This document shows, piece by piece, positions 56,301 to 64,000 of a stretch of DNA of 64,000 nucleotides. Position 1 is the first letter of the stretch; the number at the start of each line of letters is the position of its first letter. The stretch comes from Pseudomonas quercus (GTDB taxonomy: Bacteria > Pseudomonadota > Gammaproteobacteria > Pseudomonadales > Pseudomonadaceae): positions 248,001-312,000 of the forward strand of contig NZ_JAAVJI010000003.1 of NCBI RefSeq assembly GCF_012033695.1. The letters are read 5' to 3'. The notes beneath the pieces were generated by a model. It was not told where the DNA came from. It ran no database searches and saw only the letters and a program-made list of their open reading frames with translations. A program made the translations under genes and the position numbers.

Positions 56301-57809
56301 TCAACTCGCTGCCTCATCGTCAACCCCACCTACCCACGTCTGAAGAGGAGCAGCCCGCAGTGTCTTATTCAAGGCCTGCAGTTGCGCTAATGGCTGTTCA
56401 GATAATTCGCCTTCAATGTGCTGGCTTTCGAGCCATTGATCCAGTTTTCCACGGAAGCCGGTAAAGTGCTCGGCCGAGAGGTAGATGGCCTTCCCTTGCT
56501 TGGCACCCGTTTGGCTATTTCTCGACGCGCGCAGGCGGATGGCTGTGTTGGTATCCTCGGGAAGCGAGGCCCCTTTGACACGCATACCCAGCGCCAACGT
56601 GGCAAGGTCTTGCAAATCGCGGGCTTCTATTTCTAGCAGACGGCCGCCATTCGCAGAGCCGGCTAATGCATGGTCTTCGTCCTGATAGGAATAGCGCAAG
56701 TGGCGGCCAGAAAAGGTTTTAACCGTGTGGGTTTTCAACGCTTTGATAGGGCTGAAGCCGAATACCAAAGGCACTACCTTCCCACTGTTGAGCAGCGCGA
56801 GGTATGGCGCTTTACCTGCCTCCAGCGTATCTAACCCGCTACGAATGGCCTGCCCGTATAGCGCTTGTAAAGGCTGCCCTTCAACAGACAGTATCTTGCC
56901 GGTACCAGATTCTTTGATGTCCAAACGCCTAGGTAAGTGCATTTCAAGTAATGACTGAATGCCGATATTTTCAGGCGACCCCGTGAGCTCGCTGGCACTA
57001 CGGAGAAGCGGTACTTGCCTCAGCCAGTTGCTGACTACAGCTGCATACGTCTCGCCAGGTTGCAGGTTAAGTGTGATGGGGTTACCGCTGATGGAAAGGA
57101 CCTTGCCACCTTCAATGTGCGTGTTCAATGCCTGGAGCAAACGGTGGGTAATGGCACGGATAACCGGGGGTCGATTCCCTGATACCAGCACCTTTGGCAT
57201 AGGTGCGGGCTTTTTTTCGCAAGTTGGGCCGTGTTGTCTCCGCTTGATCGGTGTAGGGGGTGCGATCAGAAAAAAAGACTTTCCCGTTCAGAGACTCTGA
57301 GCCCCCTTGGCATCGTTTAAGCCGCCCCTAAGCGCGCCGGCCAGCAAAATCTCTAGCCCCCATGGGCTTCCGTGCCCCGCTTCCCACTTTTCATGGCCTT
57401 CCGGAGCAGTAGGGTTCAGCGATCCAACAAGCGCGTGATGCAAAGCGGTGCGCTGCGTGCTGGCAAGCTCTTCCATGCGTTCCAGGCGCTGTAATGGGCT
57501 GTGCCCTTCACTATCCAGCTGGTTGGCTTTTTCACCGCTACGTCGCAGGTCGAGGATTTTTGCTGGATCATGGTCGGCTAGAGCTTGATGAATCCTCAAA
57601 GGCTTGCCGTACATTGCCTGGCCCATAGCGCTTACCCTGGGTCGCTTTGAGGGTTCAGGTGGGTGAGCGGAGGTTGCACGTTTAAGGTGGGGTGCCGAGG
57701 GGGCTGGGGGCGAAGAAGCCTGTTCAACGCCAGAAACCGATGAATGTTCATCGGGCAATTGAATAACGATCGAAGGTATCTGTAAGGACGGCGAGAGCGG
57801 GGAAACCAT
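56301..57809 (-). pseudogene. effector-like gene interrupted by one in-frame TGA
   Basis: One reading frame of 503 triplets runs from the ATG at 57809 to the stop at 56301, broken only by TGA at 57290-57288 (codon 174). The upstream part (173 residues) starts MVSPLSPSLQIPSIVIQ: Pro4, Ser-rich, no acidic residue in the first 19, export-like. After the TGA the frame stays open for 29 codons to the first ATG (57200) and then 299 residues more (LSISGNPITLNLQPGETYAA ... HFTGFRGKLDQWLES). An hrp box lies 109 bp upstream. I read it as a nonsense-disrupted effector. Read-through or two separate proteins are alternatives. No family recognised. Confidence 0.65.
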
Positions 57810-58158
57810 TGCGATACATACCTACTATGCCGGTGCACGGATAAGAGTGGCCTTTTGATCGGTGTTTGGCCCTACCGTAAGGGCTGTGCCAGAGCAGCAA
57901 GGCCTATAGATGCTTGAATAGGTGGTAGAAATCACCCGCCAGTTCCAGCTTGGGCAAAACACGCTATCAAGACCAAAGCTTTCGACCTAACCGGACTTTA
58001 TCCTGCAAGGGCTCACACCTTGAATGGGAACCCTGCACACCTTTATCCCTCTCCCACCCTTTATCAGAAACTCATCCCTCGCAACAAAATCCCCCATGAT
58101 TTTCTGTAATGAAAATGTAATATTCGGTTTCGCAAACAATAAAAACATCGGAGACCTT
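57810..58158. other. divergent intergenic region, effector pseudogene / glpT-like gene
   Basis: A 349-bp region with the minus-strand hrp box at 57919-57946. The right part is AT-rich and ends in the ribosome-binding site GGAGACCTT before the ATG at 58159. Confidence 0.6.
57919..57946 (-). promoter_or_regulatory. hrp box of the interrupted effector gene
   Basis: Read on the minus strand: GGAACT (57946-57941), 15 bases, CCACCTA (57925-57919). The -10 is a full CCACNNA match; the -35 is GGAACT as in the two other boxes of this island. It is 109 bp upstream of the ATG at 57809. Confidence 0.75.
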
Positions 58159-59499
58159 ATGTTCGCCTTCTTCCGCCCCGCTGCTCACCGGGCCCCGTTG
58201 CCCGAGGACAAGATCGACAGCACCTACCGGCGTCTGCGCTGGCAGATCTTCGCCGGCATCTTCTTCGGCTATGCGGGCTACTACCTGCTGCGCAAGAATT
58301 TTTCCCTGGCTATGCCTTACCTTATTGAGGAAGAAGGCTATTCACGGGGCCAACTAGGCGTGGCGATTTCGGCCATCGCCATTGCTTACGGGCTGTCCAA
58401 ATTCCTGATGGGGCTGGTGTCGGACCGGTCCAACCCGCGTTACTTCCTGCCGTTCGGGTTGCTGCTGTCGGCGGCGGTAATGTTTGTGTTCGGTTTCGCA
58501 CATTGGGCCACGTCCAGTGTGGCGATCATGTTCGTGCTGCTGTTTATCAATGGCTGGGCTCAGGGCATGGGCTGGCCGCCTAGTGGCCGGACCATGGTGC
58601 ACTGGTGGTCGCAGAAAGAGCGTGGTGGTGTGGTGTCCACTTGGAACGTGGCGCATAACGTGGGGGGTGGTTTGATTGGCCCGCTGTTCCTGCTGGGCCT
58701 GGGCTGGACCAACGACTGGCATGCGGCCTTCTATGTGCCGGCTGCCGTAGCGGTGCTGGTGGCGGTGTTCGCGTTTGCGACCATGCGGGATACCCCGCAG
58801 TCGGTTGGGTTGCCGCCGATTGAGGCGTACAAGAATGATTACCCCGAAGGCTACGATGCCAGCCATGAAGAGGAATTCAGCGCCAAGGAAATCTTTGTTA
58901 AGTACGTACTGCGCAACAAAATGCTGTGGTATATCGCCCTGGCCAACGTGTTCGTTTACCTGCTGCGCTATGGCGTGCTGGATTGGGCGCCTACCTACCT
59001 CAAGGAAGCCAAGCACTTCAACGTGGACACCACGTCCTGGGCATATTTTTTCTACGAGTGGGCGGGTATTCCGGGCACCCTGTTGTGCGGCTGGATGTCG
59101 GACAAGATCTTCCGGGGTAATCGTGGCCTGACCGGTATCGTGTTCATGGCTCTGGTGACAGTGGCTACCCTGGTGTACTGGCTCAACCCACCGGGCAACC
59201 CTACCATCGATATGGCGGCGCTGTTTGCCATTGGGTTCCTGATCTATGGCCCGGTGATGCTGGTAGGCCTGCAAGCATTGGAACTCGCCCCTAAAAAAGC
59301 GGCCGGCACTGCAGCTGGGTTCACTGGGTTGTTCGGTTACCTAGGCGGTTCGGTGGCGGCCAGCGCGGCCATGGGTTACACCGTGGACCATTTCGGTTGG
59401 GATGGCGGATTTGTGATGCTGGTGGCTGCGTGCGTGCTGGCGATCGTGTTCCTTATTCCAACCCTGCGCCATACGCAGGTTGCCAGCGCTAGCCGGTAA
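58159..59499 (+). CDS. glpT: glycerol-3-phosphate transporter-like MFS protein
   Basis: A 446-residue organophosphate:phosphate antiporter-family protein with 12 membrane segments. Motifs are [72 protein letters not shown] and the phosphate-binding arginines in segments 1 and 7 ([20 protein letters not shown]). It resembles GlpT, which exchanges glycerol-3-phosphate for phosphate. The start at 58159 is fixed by the GGAGACCTT ribosome-binding site; the longer frame from 58024 is rejected. Confidence 0.88.
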   Translation: MFAFFRPAAHRAPLPEDKIDSTYRRLRWQIFAGIFFGYAGYYLLRKNFSLAMPYLIEEEGYSRGQLGVAISAIAIAYGLSKFLMGLVSDRSNPRYFLPFGLLLSAAVMFVFGFAHWATSSVAIMFVLLFINGWAQGMGWPPSGRTMVHWWSQKERGGVVSTWNVAHNVGGGLIGPLFLLGLGWTNDWHAAFYVPAAVAVLVAVFAFATMRDTPQSVGLPPIEAYKNDYPEGYDASHEEEFSAKEIFVKYVLRNKMLWYIALANVFVYLLRYGVLDWAPTYLKEAKHFNVDTTSWAYFFYEWAGIPGTLLCGWMSDKIFRGNRGLTGIVFMALVTVATLVYWLNPPGNPTIDMAALFAIGFLIYGPVMLVGLQALELAPKKAAGTAAGFTGLFGYLGGSVAASAAMGYTVDHFGWDGGFVMLVAACVLAIVFLIPTLRHTQVASASR

Positions 59500-59522
59500 G
59501 GGTCATTGCCGACGCTGGGCCT

Positions 59523-59574
59523 CAAGGCGTGCTTGCGCTTGAGGCCCATGCGCAGGCAGCGCCTGGCGCCTACG
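59523..59574. repeat. dispersed hairpin repeat, diverged third copy
   Basis: It shares GAGGCCC, TGCGCAGGCA and GCCTGGCGCCTAC in the same order and spacing as the hisA-flanking elements, in the orientation of copy B. It lies between the convergent glpT-like and TonB-receptor genes. Confidence 0.6.
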
Positions 59575-59597
59575 GTGAGCTAACCGCCTGGCTTTCC

Positions 59598-61706
59598 TTA
59601 CAGCTTCCAGCTCACGGATGCGGTGATATTGCGCGGTTCGCCGTAGTTGCTTTGGCCATACCGCAGGCTTTGCAGGTATTTCTCGTTGGTGAGGTTGTCC
59701 AGGTTGAGCTGGGTGCTCCAGTGGGCATCAATGTCGTAGCGGGCCATCAGGCCTACCAAGGCATAACCGTCCTGGCGCGCCGTGGTGTCAGTGTCGTACG
59801 CCACTTCGCTCTGCCATTTCAGGCTGCCGCCCACTTTGACCTTGGGCATGCCGGGCAGGCGGTAGGTCACGGATGAGTTGAAGGCGTGGCGGGGGATAAA
59901 GCGGCGGGCGCGGCTGTCGTTGTCGTCCGTGATGTACACGTAGGTATAGCCGCCGTTTACCTGCAAGCCCGGCGCCAGCTCACCGGCCATGGACAGCTCT
60001 ACACCGCTGCTGTCGTAACTTGTGCCTTCATACACACTGCCACCCAGGCTGGCATCGTAACCGGCATAGGCCGCTACGTTATCCTGCTTGGTGTGGAACA
60101 CCGCTGCCGACACATCCAGCTTCTTGTCCATGAGTTGGCCTTTGATACCGGCCTCGTAGCTTTTGCCTTCGAGCGGGTCCAGCACACGGCCCTGAGTGTC
60201 CAGGGAATACTGCGGGTTATAGATCTCGGCGTAGCTGGCATAGAGCGCGTATTGCGGGGTGAGGTCGTACACCAGGCCCGCATAAGGCGTGACCTTGCCG
60301 TGTACGCGCACTTCACGCGGGGTGTCGTAGCTTTCGCCGTCGCTGTCCGCGCTCAGCATCCGTGCTCCTGTGATCAGGTGCAGGTCGTCTGCCAAGCTGA
60401 ACCGTGCGCCGGCATACACGCTTTTCTGCCGGTCTGTATAACGGGAGGTGTTCTCTGGCAGTGCAGCGTTGTAGATAGGCCGTGGCAGGTTGCCTGCCAG
60501 CGCATCTTCAAGGGATACCGGAGCATAGTTGAGGGTGTCGCCATACTGGGACGATTCACGGTTACGTGACCTGGCCCAGTTGGCCCCGAAGGTCAGCTGG
60601 TGCTCGCGGCCGGCCAGGGAGAACGGCCCTGTGAACGCCAGGTCGCCGTCCAGCTCGGTGTTTTTGTCTTTGTACTTGGAACCCAGCCCGGTGTAACCAT
60701 CGCCGGCGCCATAGATGTAGAACATCTCGGTGTCTTCCCGATGCTCTACGCCGGTAATGGTCAGCTTGGAAGTCCAGGCGTTATCGAAGGTATGCTCCCA
60801 CTCGCCAAAGGCGCGTTGAGTGTGCACGTCCCAGTACACCCAAGGCTGGGCAATGCTGGAATGGGTGCTGCTGTAGTGGACCTTGTTACCGTTGCCATCT
60901 ACCAATGGCAAGGCGCCCCAGCTGGCCGCGTTGGCGTCGCTTTTCTGGTTCTCGTAGCCAACCGTCAAGGTGTCGCGCTCGCTCAGGTCAAACGCTAGCA
61001 GGCCACTGAAAATGTTTTTCTCACGCGAATAGCGGTCCAGGTACGAGTTACCGTTTTCGTTGGCGTAAATCACCCGCCCCCGCACATTGCCGCTCTCTGT
61101 GAGCGGGCCAGACACGTCCAGGTCTACACGACGCTTGTCCCAGGCACCTACGGTCATATCCACCTGAGCCTGGGGCGTATAGGTTGGGCGTTTGCGCACC
61201 AGGTTCACTGTGGCGGAAGGGTTGCCGTTCCCGGTCATCAGCCCATTGGCACCGTGCAGGATGTCCACCTGTTCAAAGGGAGCCATGTCGATGTCGCCCA
61301 CTAGCAGGCCGCTCATCAACGGCATGCCGGTGCCATCGTATTGAATGTTGTTGATGTCGAAGCCCCGTGCCGTGAAATAGGTACGGTCGGTTTCCACTTT
61401 TTGCACGTTCACGCCTGGCGTGCTGGTCAGTACATCTCGGATGCTGTTGAGTTTGAAGTCCTCGAGTTGCTCACGTTTGATGGTAGTCACCCCCTGTGGG
61501 GTTTCGTGAGCGGTGAGGTTCAACCGCGTGGTGCCTGTTGCAGGCTTGCCTTGATAGCCCACCGCCGTACCCTCGCTGCCCTCCCCTGAGGCGTTGACGT
61601 CTATGGTAGGTAACGCAACGGCCGCGTCATCTGCATAGGCGCCGCTCGCAACGCTAATAGCCAACAACGACAGTACCAAGGGGGTATACGAGAAGGGTGC
61701 ACGCAT
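59598..61706 (-). CDS. TonB-dependent siderophore receptor
   Basis: A 702-residue outer-membrane receptor. Signal peptide MRAPFSYTPLVLSLLAISVASGAYA is followed by a TonB-box region (LPTIDVNASG), a plug domain (ETPQGVTTIKREQLEDFKLNSIRDVLTSTPGVNVQ ... FTARGFDINNIQYDG) and a 22-strand barrel ending in the aromatic-type C-terminus ITASVSWKL. The plug sequence fits ferric-siderophore receptors of the FpvA/FoxA/FptA group; the ligand cannot be fixed. No extra N-terminal signalling domain is present, so it is not a surface-signalling receptor. A Fur box precedes it. Confidence 0.92.
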   Translation of the reverse strand: MRAPFSYTPLVLSLLAISVASGAYADDAAVALPTIDVNASGEGSEGTAVGYQGKPATGTTRLNLTAHETPQGVTTIKREQLEDFKLNSIRDVLTSTPGVNVQKVETDRTYFTARGFDINNIQYDGTGMPLMSGLLVGDIDMAPFEQVDILHGANGLMTGNGNPSATVNLVRKRPTYTPQAQVDMTVGAWDKRRVDLDVSGPLTESGNVRGRVIYANENGNSYLDRYSREKNIFSGLLAFDLSERDTLTVGYENQKSDANAASWGALPLVDGNGNKVHYSSTHSSIAQPWVYWDVHTQRAFGEWEHTFDNAWTSKLTITGVEHREDTEMFYIYGAGDGYTGLGSKYKDKNTELDGDLAFTGPFSLAGREHQLTFGANWARSRNRESSQYGDTLNYAPVSLEDALAGNLPRPIYNAALPENTSRYTDRQKSVYAGARFSLADDLHLITGARMLSADSDGESYDTPREVRVHGKVTPYAGLVYDLTPQYALYASYAEIYNPQYSLDTQGRVLDPLEGKSYEAGIKGQLMDKKLDVSAAVFHTKQDNVAAYAGYDASLGGSVYEGTSYDSSGVELSMAGELAPGLQVNGGYTYVYITDDNDSRARRFIPRHAFNSSVTYRLPGMPKVKVGGSLKWQSEVAYDTDTTARQDGYALVGLMARYDIDAHWSTQLNLDNLTNEKYLQSLRYGQSNYGEPRNITASVSWKL

Positions 61707-61752
61707 GATTGCGCTCCAGCGGGGCAATAAAGCGCGAGATCATCCAACACTG

Positions 61753-61771
61753 TCAAATGCAAATCAATATC
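61753..61771. promoter_or_regulatory. Fur box upstream of the siderophore receptor
   Basis: TCAAATGCAAATCAATATC matches the 19-bp Fur consensus at 13 of 19 positions, including the central AATCA. It lies 47 bp before the receptor ATG, which fits iron repression. Confidence 0.7.
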
Positions 61772-61885
61772 GTTACTGAAATTTAAAAAGTGGAAAGCCT
61801 ATACCGTGTTCGAAAAAGGGGCGAGTACCAGAACCGATACATTTTCGGCCTTAGGCGCCCCTCTTCTAAGCCTGTGGTGCTTTGT

Positions 61886-62515
61886 TCAAGCCGTTGGTCG
61901 TTGTTCAGCGTAGGTAAGAAATTCTTCAATGCGGTCACTGCAAAGCATGTGCACCGTGTTGCGCAACTCATCGGTAGGCCAATCCCACCAGGCAGTAGCC
62001 AGCAGGCGCGCTCTGATCGAAGCATCTTCGAACCGCCAACGGATAAAGCGGCATGGGTTCCCGCCCACAATGGCATAAGGCTCCACGCTTTTGGTCACCA
62101 GCGCGCCGGCGCCCACCACTGCCCCGTGGCCGATAGTAACGCCGGACAGGATCATGGCGCCCATGCCCACCCAGCAGTCATTCCCGATGATCACATCACC
62201 CTTGGTGGGGTGAATGTCCTTGATCTGCTCCGCCTCCTTGAACACCTTCTGGAAGGGGTAGCACGTTACCCAGTCCGTGCGGTGAATACCGCCAAGCAAA
62301 ATGTTCACGTTGGCGGCAATCGAGGTATATGCACCGATACGCAGGGTGGCATCGGCCTCGAAATCCCAGACTTCTGGAACCCCATAGCTGCCTGGCCCTA
62401 CCGAATACATAGGGTATTTAAGGCGGATCTTTTCAGGGTAGCGCTGCACCCGTTCCAATTGGTTGAGGTGTTTGCGAACCTTGCGCTTACGCCACTTTTC
62501 AAGCCATCCGGTCAT
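61886..62515 (-). CDS. CatB-type hexapeptide O-acetyltransferase
   Basis: A 209-residue left-handed beta-helix acetyltransferase. Hexapeptide repeats run through LRIGAYTSIAANVNILLGGIHRTDW and GDVIIGNDCWVGMGAMILSGVTIGHGAVVGAGALVTKSVEPYAIVGGNPCRFIRWRF. The catalytic His lies in GIHRTDW. CatB-type enzymes acetylate xenobiotics or sugars; beside a glycosyltransferase, a surface-polysaccharide role is more likely (inference). It lies 40 bp downstream of the glycosyltransferase gene on the same strand. Confidence 0.88.
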   Translation of the reverse strand: MTGWLEKWRKRKVRKHLNQLERVQRYPEKIRLKYPMYSVGPGSYGVPEVWDFEADATLRIGAYTSIAANVNILLGGIHRTDWVTCYPFQKVFKEAEQIKDIHPTKGDVIIGNDCWVGMGAMILSGVTIGHGAVVGAGALVTKSVEPYAIVGGNPCRFIRWRFEDASIRARLLATAWWDWPTDELRNTVHMLCSDRIEEFLTYAEQRPTA

Positions 62516-62555
62516 TGTTCTATATCCATAGCCACACAGAGCATCCTTCAGTATT

Positions 62556-63440
62556 TCAGTGCGTCAGCAACCGCTTGAAGCGCCTTACCGTAGTACGGTC
62601 GATCAGCCGCCAGGGAATCTCTCGCAACAAGCGCCACGCGTCGCGCTTGTCCTGTACCACCGCATACTTGAGTGCCTTATTGATCAACGCCACCCGGCCC
62701 CGTGCGTACTGCGGATGCGCCTTGTAAGGGGCGATGGTGCGCAGGTCGGAATCGAGCAGCACCTTGTAGCGTTTGGAAAGGTTGTTAGGGTGGCGGCGGT
62801 AGCGCGTGACCACGTCAGGAAGCACATGTACCCCGAAGCCTTGGTACGCAATGCGCAGGGTCATCTGGAAATCCTGAACTTTGATCGCAGCGTCGTAGCC
62901 ACCCACTGCCTTTATTGCGCTCATGCGGTACAAGGAAACAGGTGCACCTACCACGCGCCCTTCAGCTAGTAGCGAGGCAAAATCCAGATGCCGAATACCC
63001 TGCTGGCGTTCGGTTTTGGTGAGGGTGCCGTGCTCATCCATATAGGTAATCAGAGCGCCCACCAGGCCTACCTCAGGATGAGCTTCCAGGTACCTGGCCC
63101 GCACGCTGATGGAATGCGGCAGCATGAGGTCATCCAGGTCAGGCGTCGCCACATAATCACCGCGAGCGACTGACAGGCCGGTATTCAGCGCACCACTGAC
63201 CCCTTGGTTGGCCTGGGTATACAGAGAAAACCCATAACGTGGCTGCAGGCTGTTCAGCAGTTCGATGCTGCGGTCCGTTGACCCGTCATCCACAATGATG
63301 ACTTCGAAATTGCCGTAATCCTGGGCATAAATGCTTTCGAGCGCTTGCTCAAGGTACCGCTCGGCGTTGTAGCAAGGCGCAATGATCGAAACCAGTGGCA
63401 TTGAAGCCGCAAGGGGGCGGGAAAGATGGTGCTCAGTCAT
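62556..63440 (-). CDS. glycosyltransferase family 2
   Basis: A 294-residue GT-A enzyme: VSIIAPCYNAERYLEQALESIYAQDYGNFEVIIVDDGSTDRS, then the DxD-like TPDLDDLMLP and the acceptor-side KVQDFQMTLRIAY. There is no membrane segment. It transfers a sugar from a nucleotide donor; donor and acceptor are unknown. It likely forms a two-gene unit with the acetyltransferase. Starts at 63440 (MTEHH) or at the Met 13 residues in (MPLVSII) are both possible. Confidence 0.88.
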   Translation of the reverse strand: MTEHHLSRPLAASMPLVSIIAPCYNAERYLEQALESIYAQDYGNFEVIIVDDGSTDRSIELLNSLQPRYGFSLYTQANQGVSGALNTGLSVARGDYVATPDLDDLMLPHSISVRARYLEAHPEVGLVGALITYMDEHGTLTKTERQQGIRHLDFASLLAEGRVVGAPVSLYRMSAIKAVGGYDAAIKVQDFQMTLRIAYQGFGVHVLPDVVTRYRRHPNNLSKRYKVLLDSDLRTIAPYKAHPQYARGRVALINKALKYAVVQDKRDAWRLLREIPWRLIDRTTVRRFKRLLTH

Positions 63441-63604
63441 AAATCAGTGCGCCCAATGGCCTTACTTTTTGACAGGCAAGCCTGAAGGGCCGCTGCCCTT
63501 AAGCAAAGCGATCGTTGTTTTAAGGACACGTATGATGCGGCATCGCTTGCGCGGTTGTCATGGCCGGAATGTCAGCGCTGATACATTTTGCTTACAAAGT
63601 GCAA

Positions 63605-63631
63605 AAGGCCCGCCCTGAACAGGCGGGCCTT
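63605..63631 (-). terminator. terminator of the OprD-type porin gene
   Basis: AAGGCCCGCC pairs with GGCGGGCCTT over a 7-base loop. On the minus strand TTTT follows the stem. Confidence 0.88.
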
Positions 63632-63637
63632 AAGGGG

Positions 63638-64000
63638 TTAGAACACGTTGATCGGGTACTCCACAAACACCCGCACCTCATTACCGTCGTCGTTGTAGCC
63701 CGACTCGCGCACATTGGTGGAGGTACGCAGCATCGAATTGCGCAGGCGTACTTTCAGGTCTTTTGCAGGGCCTTCCTGCACGACGTATTGCAGTTGGTTG
63801 AACCACTCACGCTCATTGCCTTCGCCACTGTTGGTGCGGATATTGTCGCCCCGTACGTAAGCGATCTTGTAGCTCAGGCCTGGGATACCATAGGCCGCAA
63901 AGTCCAGGCCATAGGCCAGCTGCCACGAGCGCTCATCCTCGGCGTTGAAGTCCGACCAGTAGGAGTTGGCCAGGAAGATAGTAGAACCCCCATCACCCAC
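63638..64000 (-). CDS. OprD-family outer-membrane porin, C-terminal part
   Basis: The last 120 residues of a porin whose start lies beyond the window. TIFLANSYWSDFNAEDERSWQLAYGLDFAAYGIPGLSYKIAYVRGDNI and the ending RVFVEYPINVF with terminal Phe are typical of OprD/OccD-OccK specific-uptake porins. The substrate class cannot be assigned from this part. Confidence 0.88.
   Translation of the reverse strand: MGDGGSTIFLANSYWSDFNAEDERSWQLAYGLDFAAYGIPGLSYKIAYVRGDNIRTNSGEGNEREWFNQLQYVVQEGPAKDLKVRLRNSMLRTSTNVRESGYNDDGNEVRVFVEYPINVF

Overview
The window is chromosomal DNA of a fluorescent Pseudomonas, most likely of the P. putida group. This rests on the gene content and order: glgP, typA, thiI, glnA, ntrBC, nrsZ, trmL, secB, grxC, gpmI, envC, ctpA, yibQ, then hisBHAF, an OFA-type transporter, asmA and mutY. 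GG-N10-GC (sigma-54) promoters and a Pseudomonas-type nitrogen sRNA agree with this. The species cannot be fixed from the sequence alone.

Region 1 (1-20.4 kb) is conserved core. It holds the start of glgP, a YkgJ-type protein, NfeD and a paraslipin, typA and thiI. The nitrogen block follows: glnA with a sigma-54 promoter, two DUF4124 exported proteins, ntrB, ntrC, and the sRNA NrsZ with its own sigma-54 promoter and two copies of a stem-loop. Next come trmL, secB-grxC-rhodanese, phosphoglycerate mutase and the cell-envelope set envC-ctpA-yibQ. Region 2 (20.4-23.7 kb) is one AT-richer 1051-residue trypsin-fold protein of unknown role, inserted between yibQ and hisF. Region 3 (23.7-37.5 kb) is core again: hisBHAF with two inverted copies of a ~60-bp repeat flanking hisA, an OFA-family transporter, asmA-mutY-yggX, tRNA-Phe, gabP, an amino-acid binding protein and a methyltransferase. 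Region 4 (37.5-44.0 kb) is a CS1/cable-type (alpha) chaperone-usher pilus operon with two chaperones. It ends in a BvgA-type regulator that has Glu at the phosphoacceptor position.

Region 5 (44.2-58 kb) starts at tRNA-Thr and is accessory. A LysR gene, a dicarboxylate/amino-acid symporter and a tandem Asp/Glu racemase are followed by what I read as a small type III effector island. Three sequences match the HrpL-dependent hrp box, and all three share the form GGAACT-N15-(C/A)CACNNA. They lie upstream of (a) a racemase-fold protein with a type III export-like N-terminus, then a CesT-type chaperone and a 770-residue effector-like protein; (b) a SAM-methyltransferase-fold effector candidate, opposite strand; (c) a third effector-like gene broken by one in-frame TGA. 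No secretion apparatus gene or hrpL lies in the window, so a type III system elsewhere in the genome is predicted, not shown. A fatty-acyl reductase-like SDR gene sits among them without a recognisable hrp box.

Region 6 (58-64 kb) carries a GlpT-like transporter, a Fur-box-preceded TonB siderophore receptor, a hexapeptide acetyltransferase, a family 2 glycosyltransferase and the 3' end of an OprD porin gene. The strongest leads are the hrp-box trio and its effector candidates, especially the racemase-fold one next to a tandem racemase, then the Glu-for-Asp response regulator and the large isolated trypsin-fold protein.
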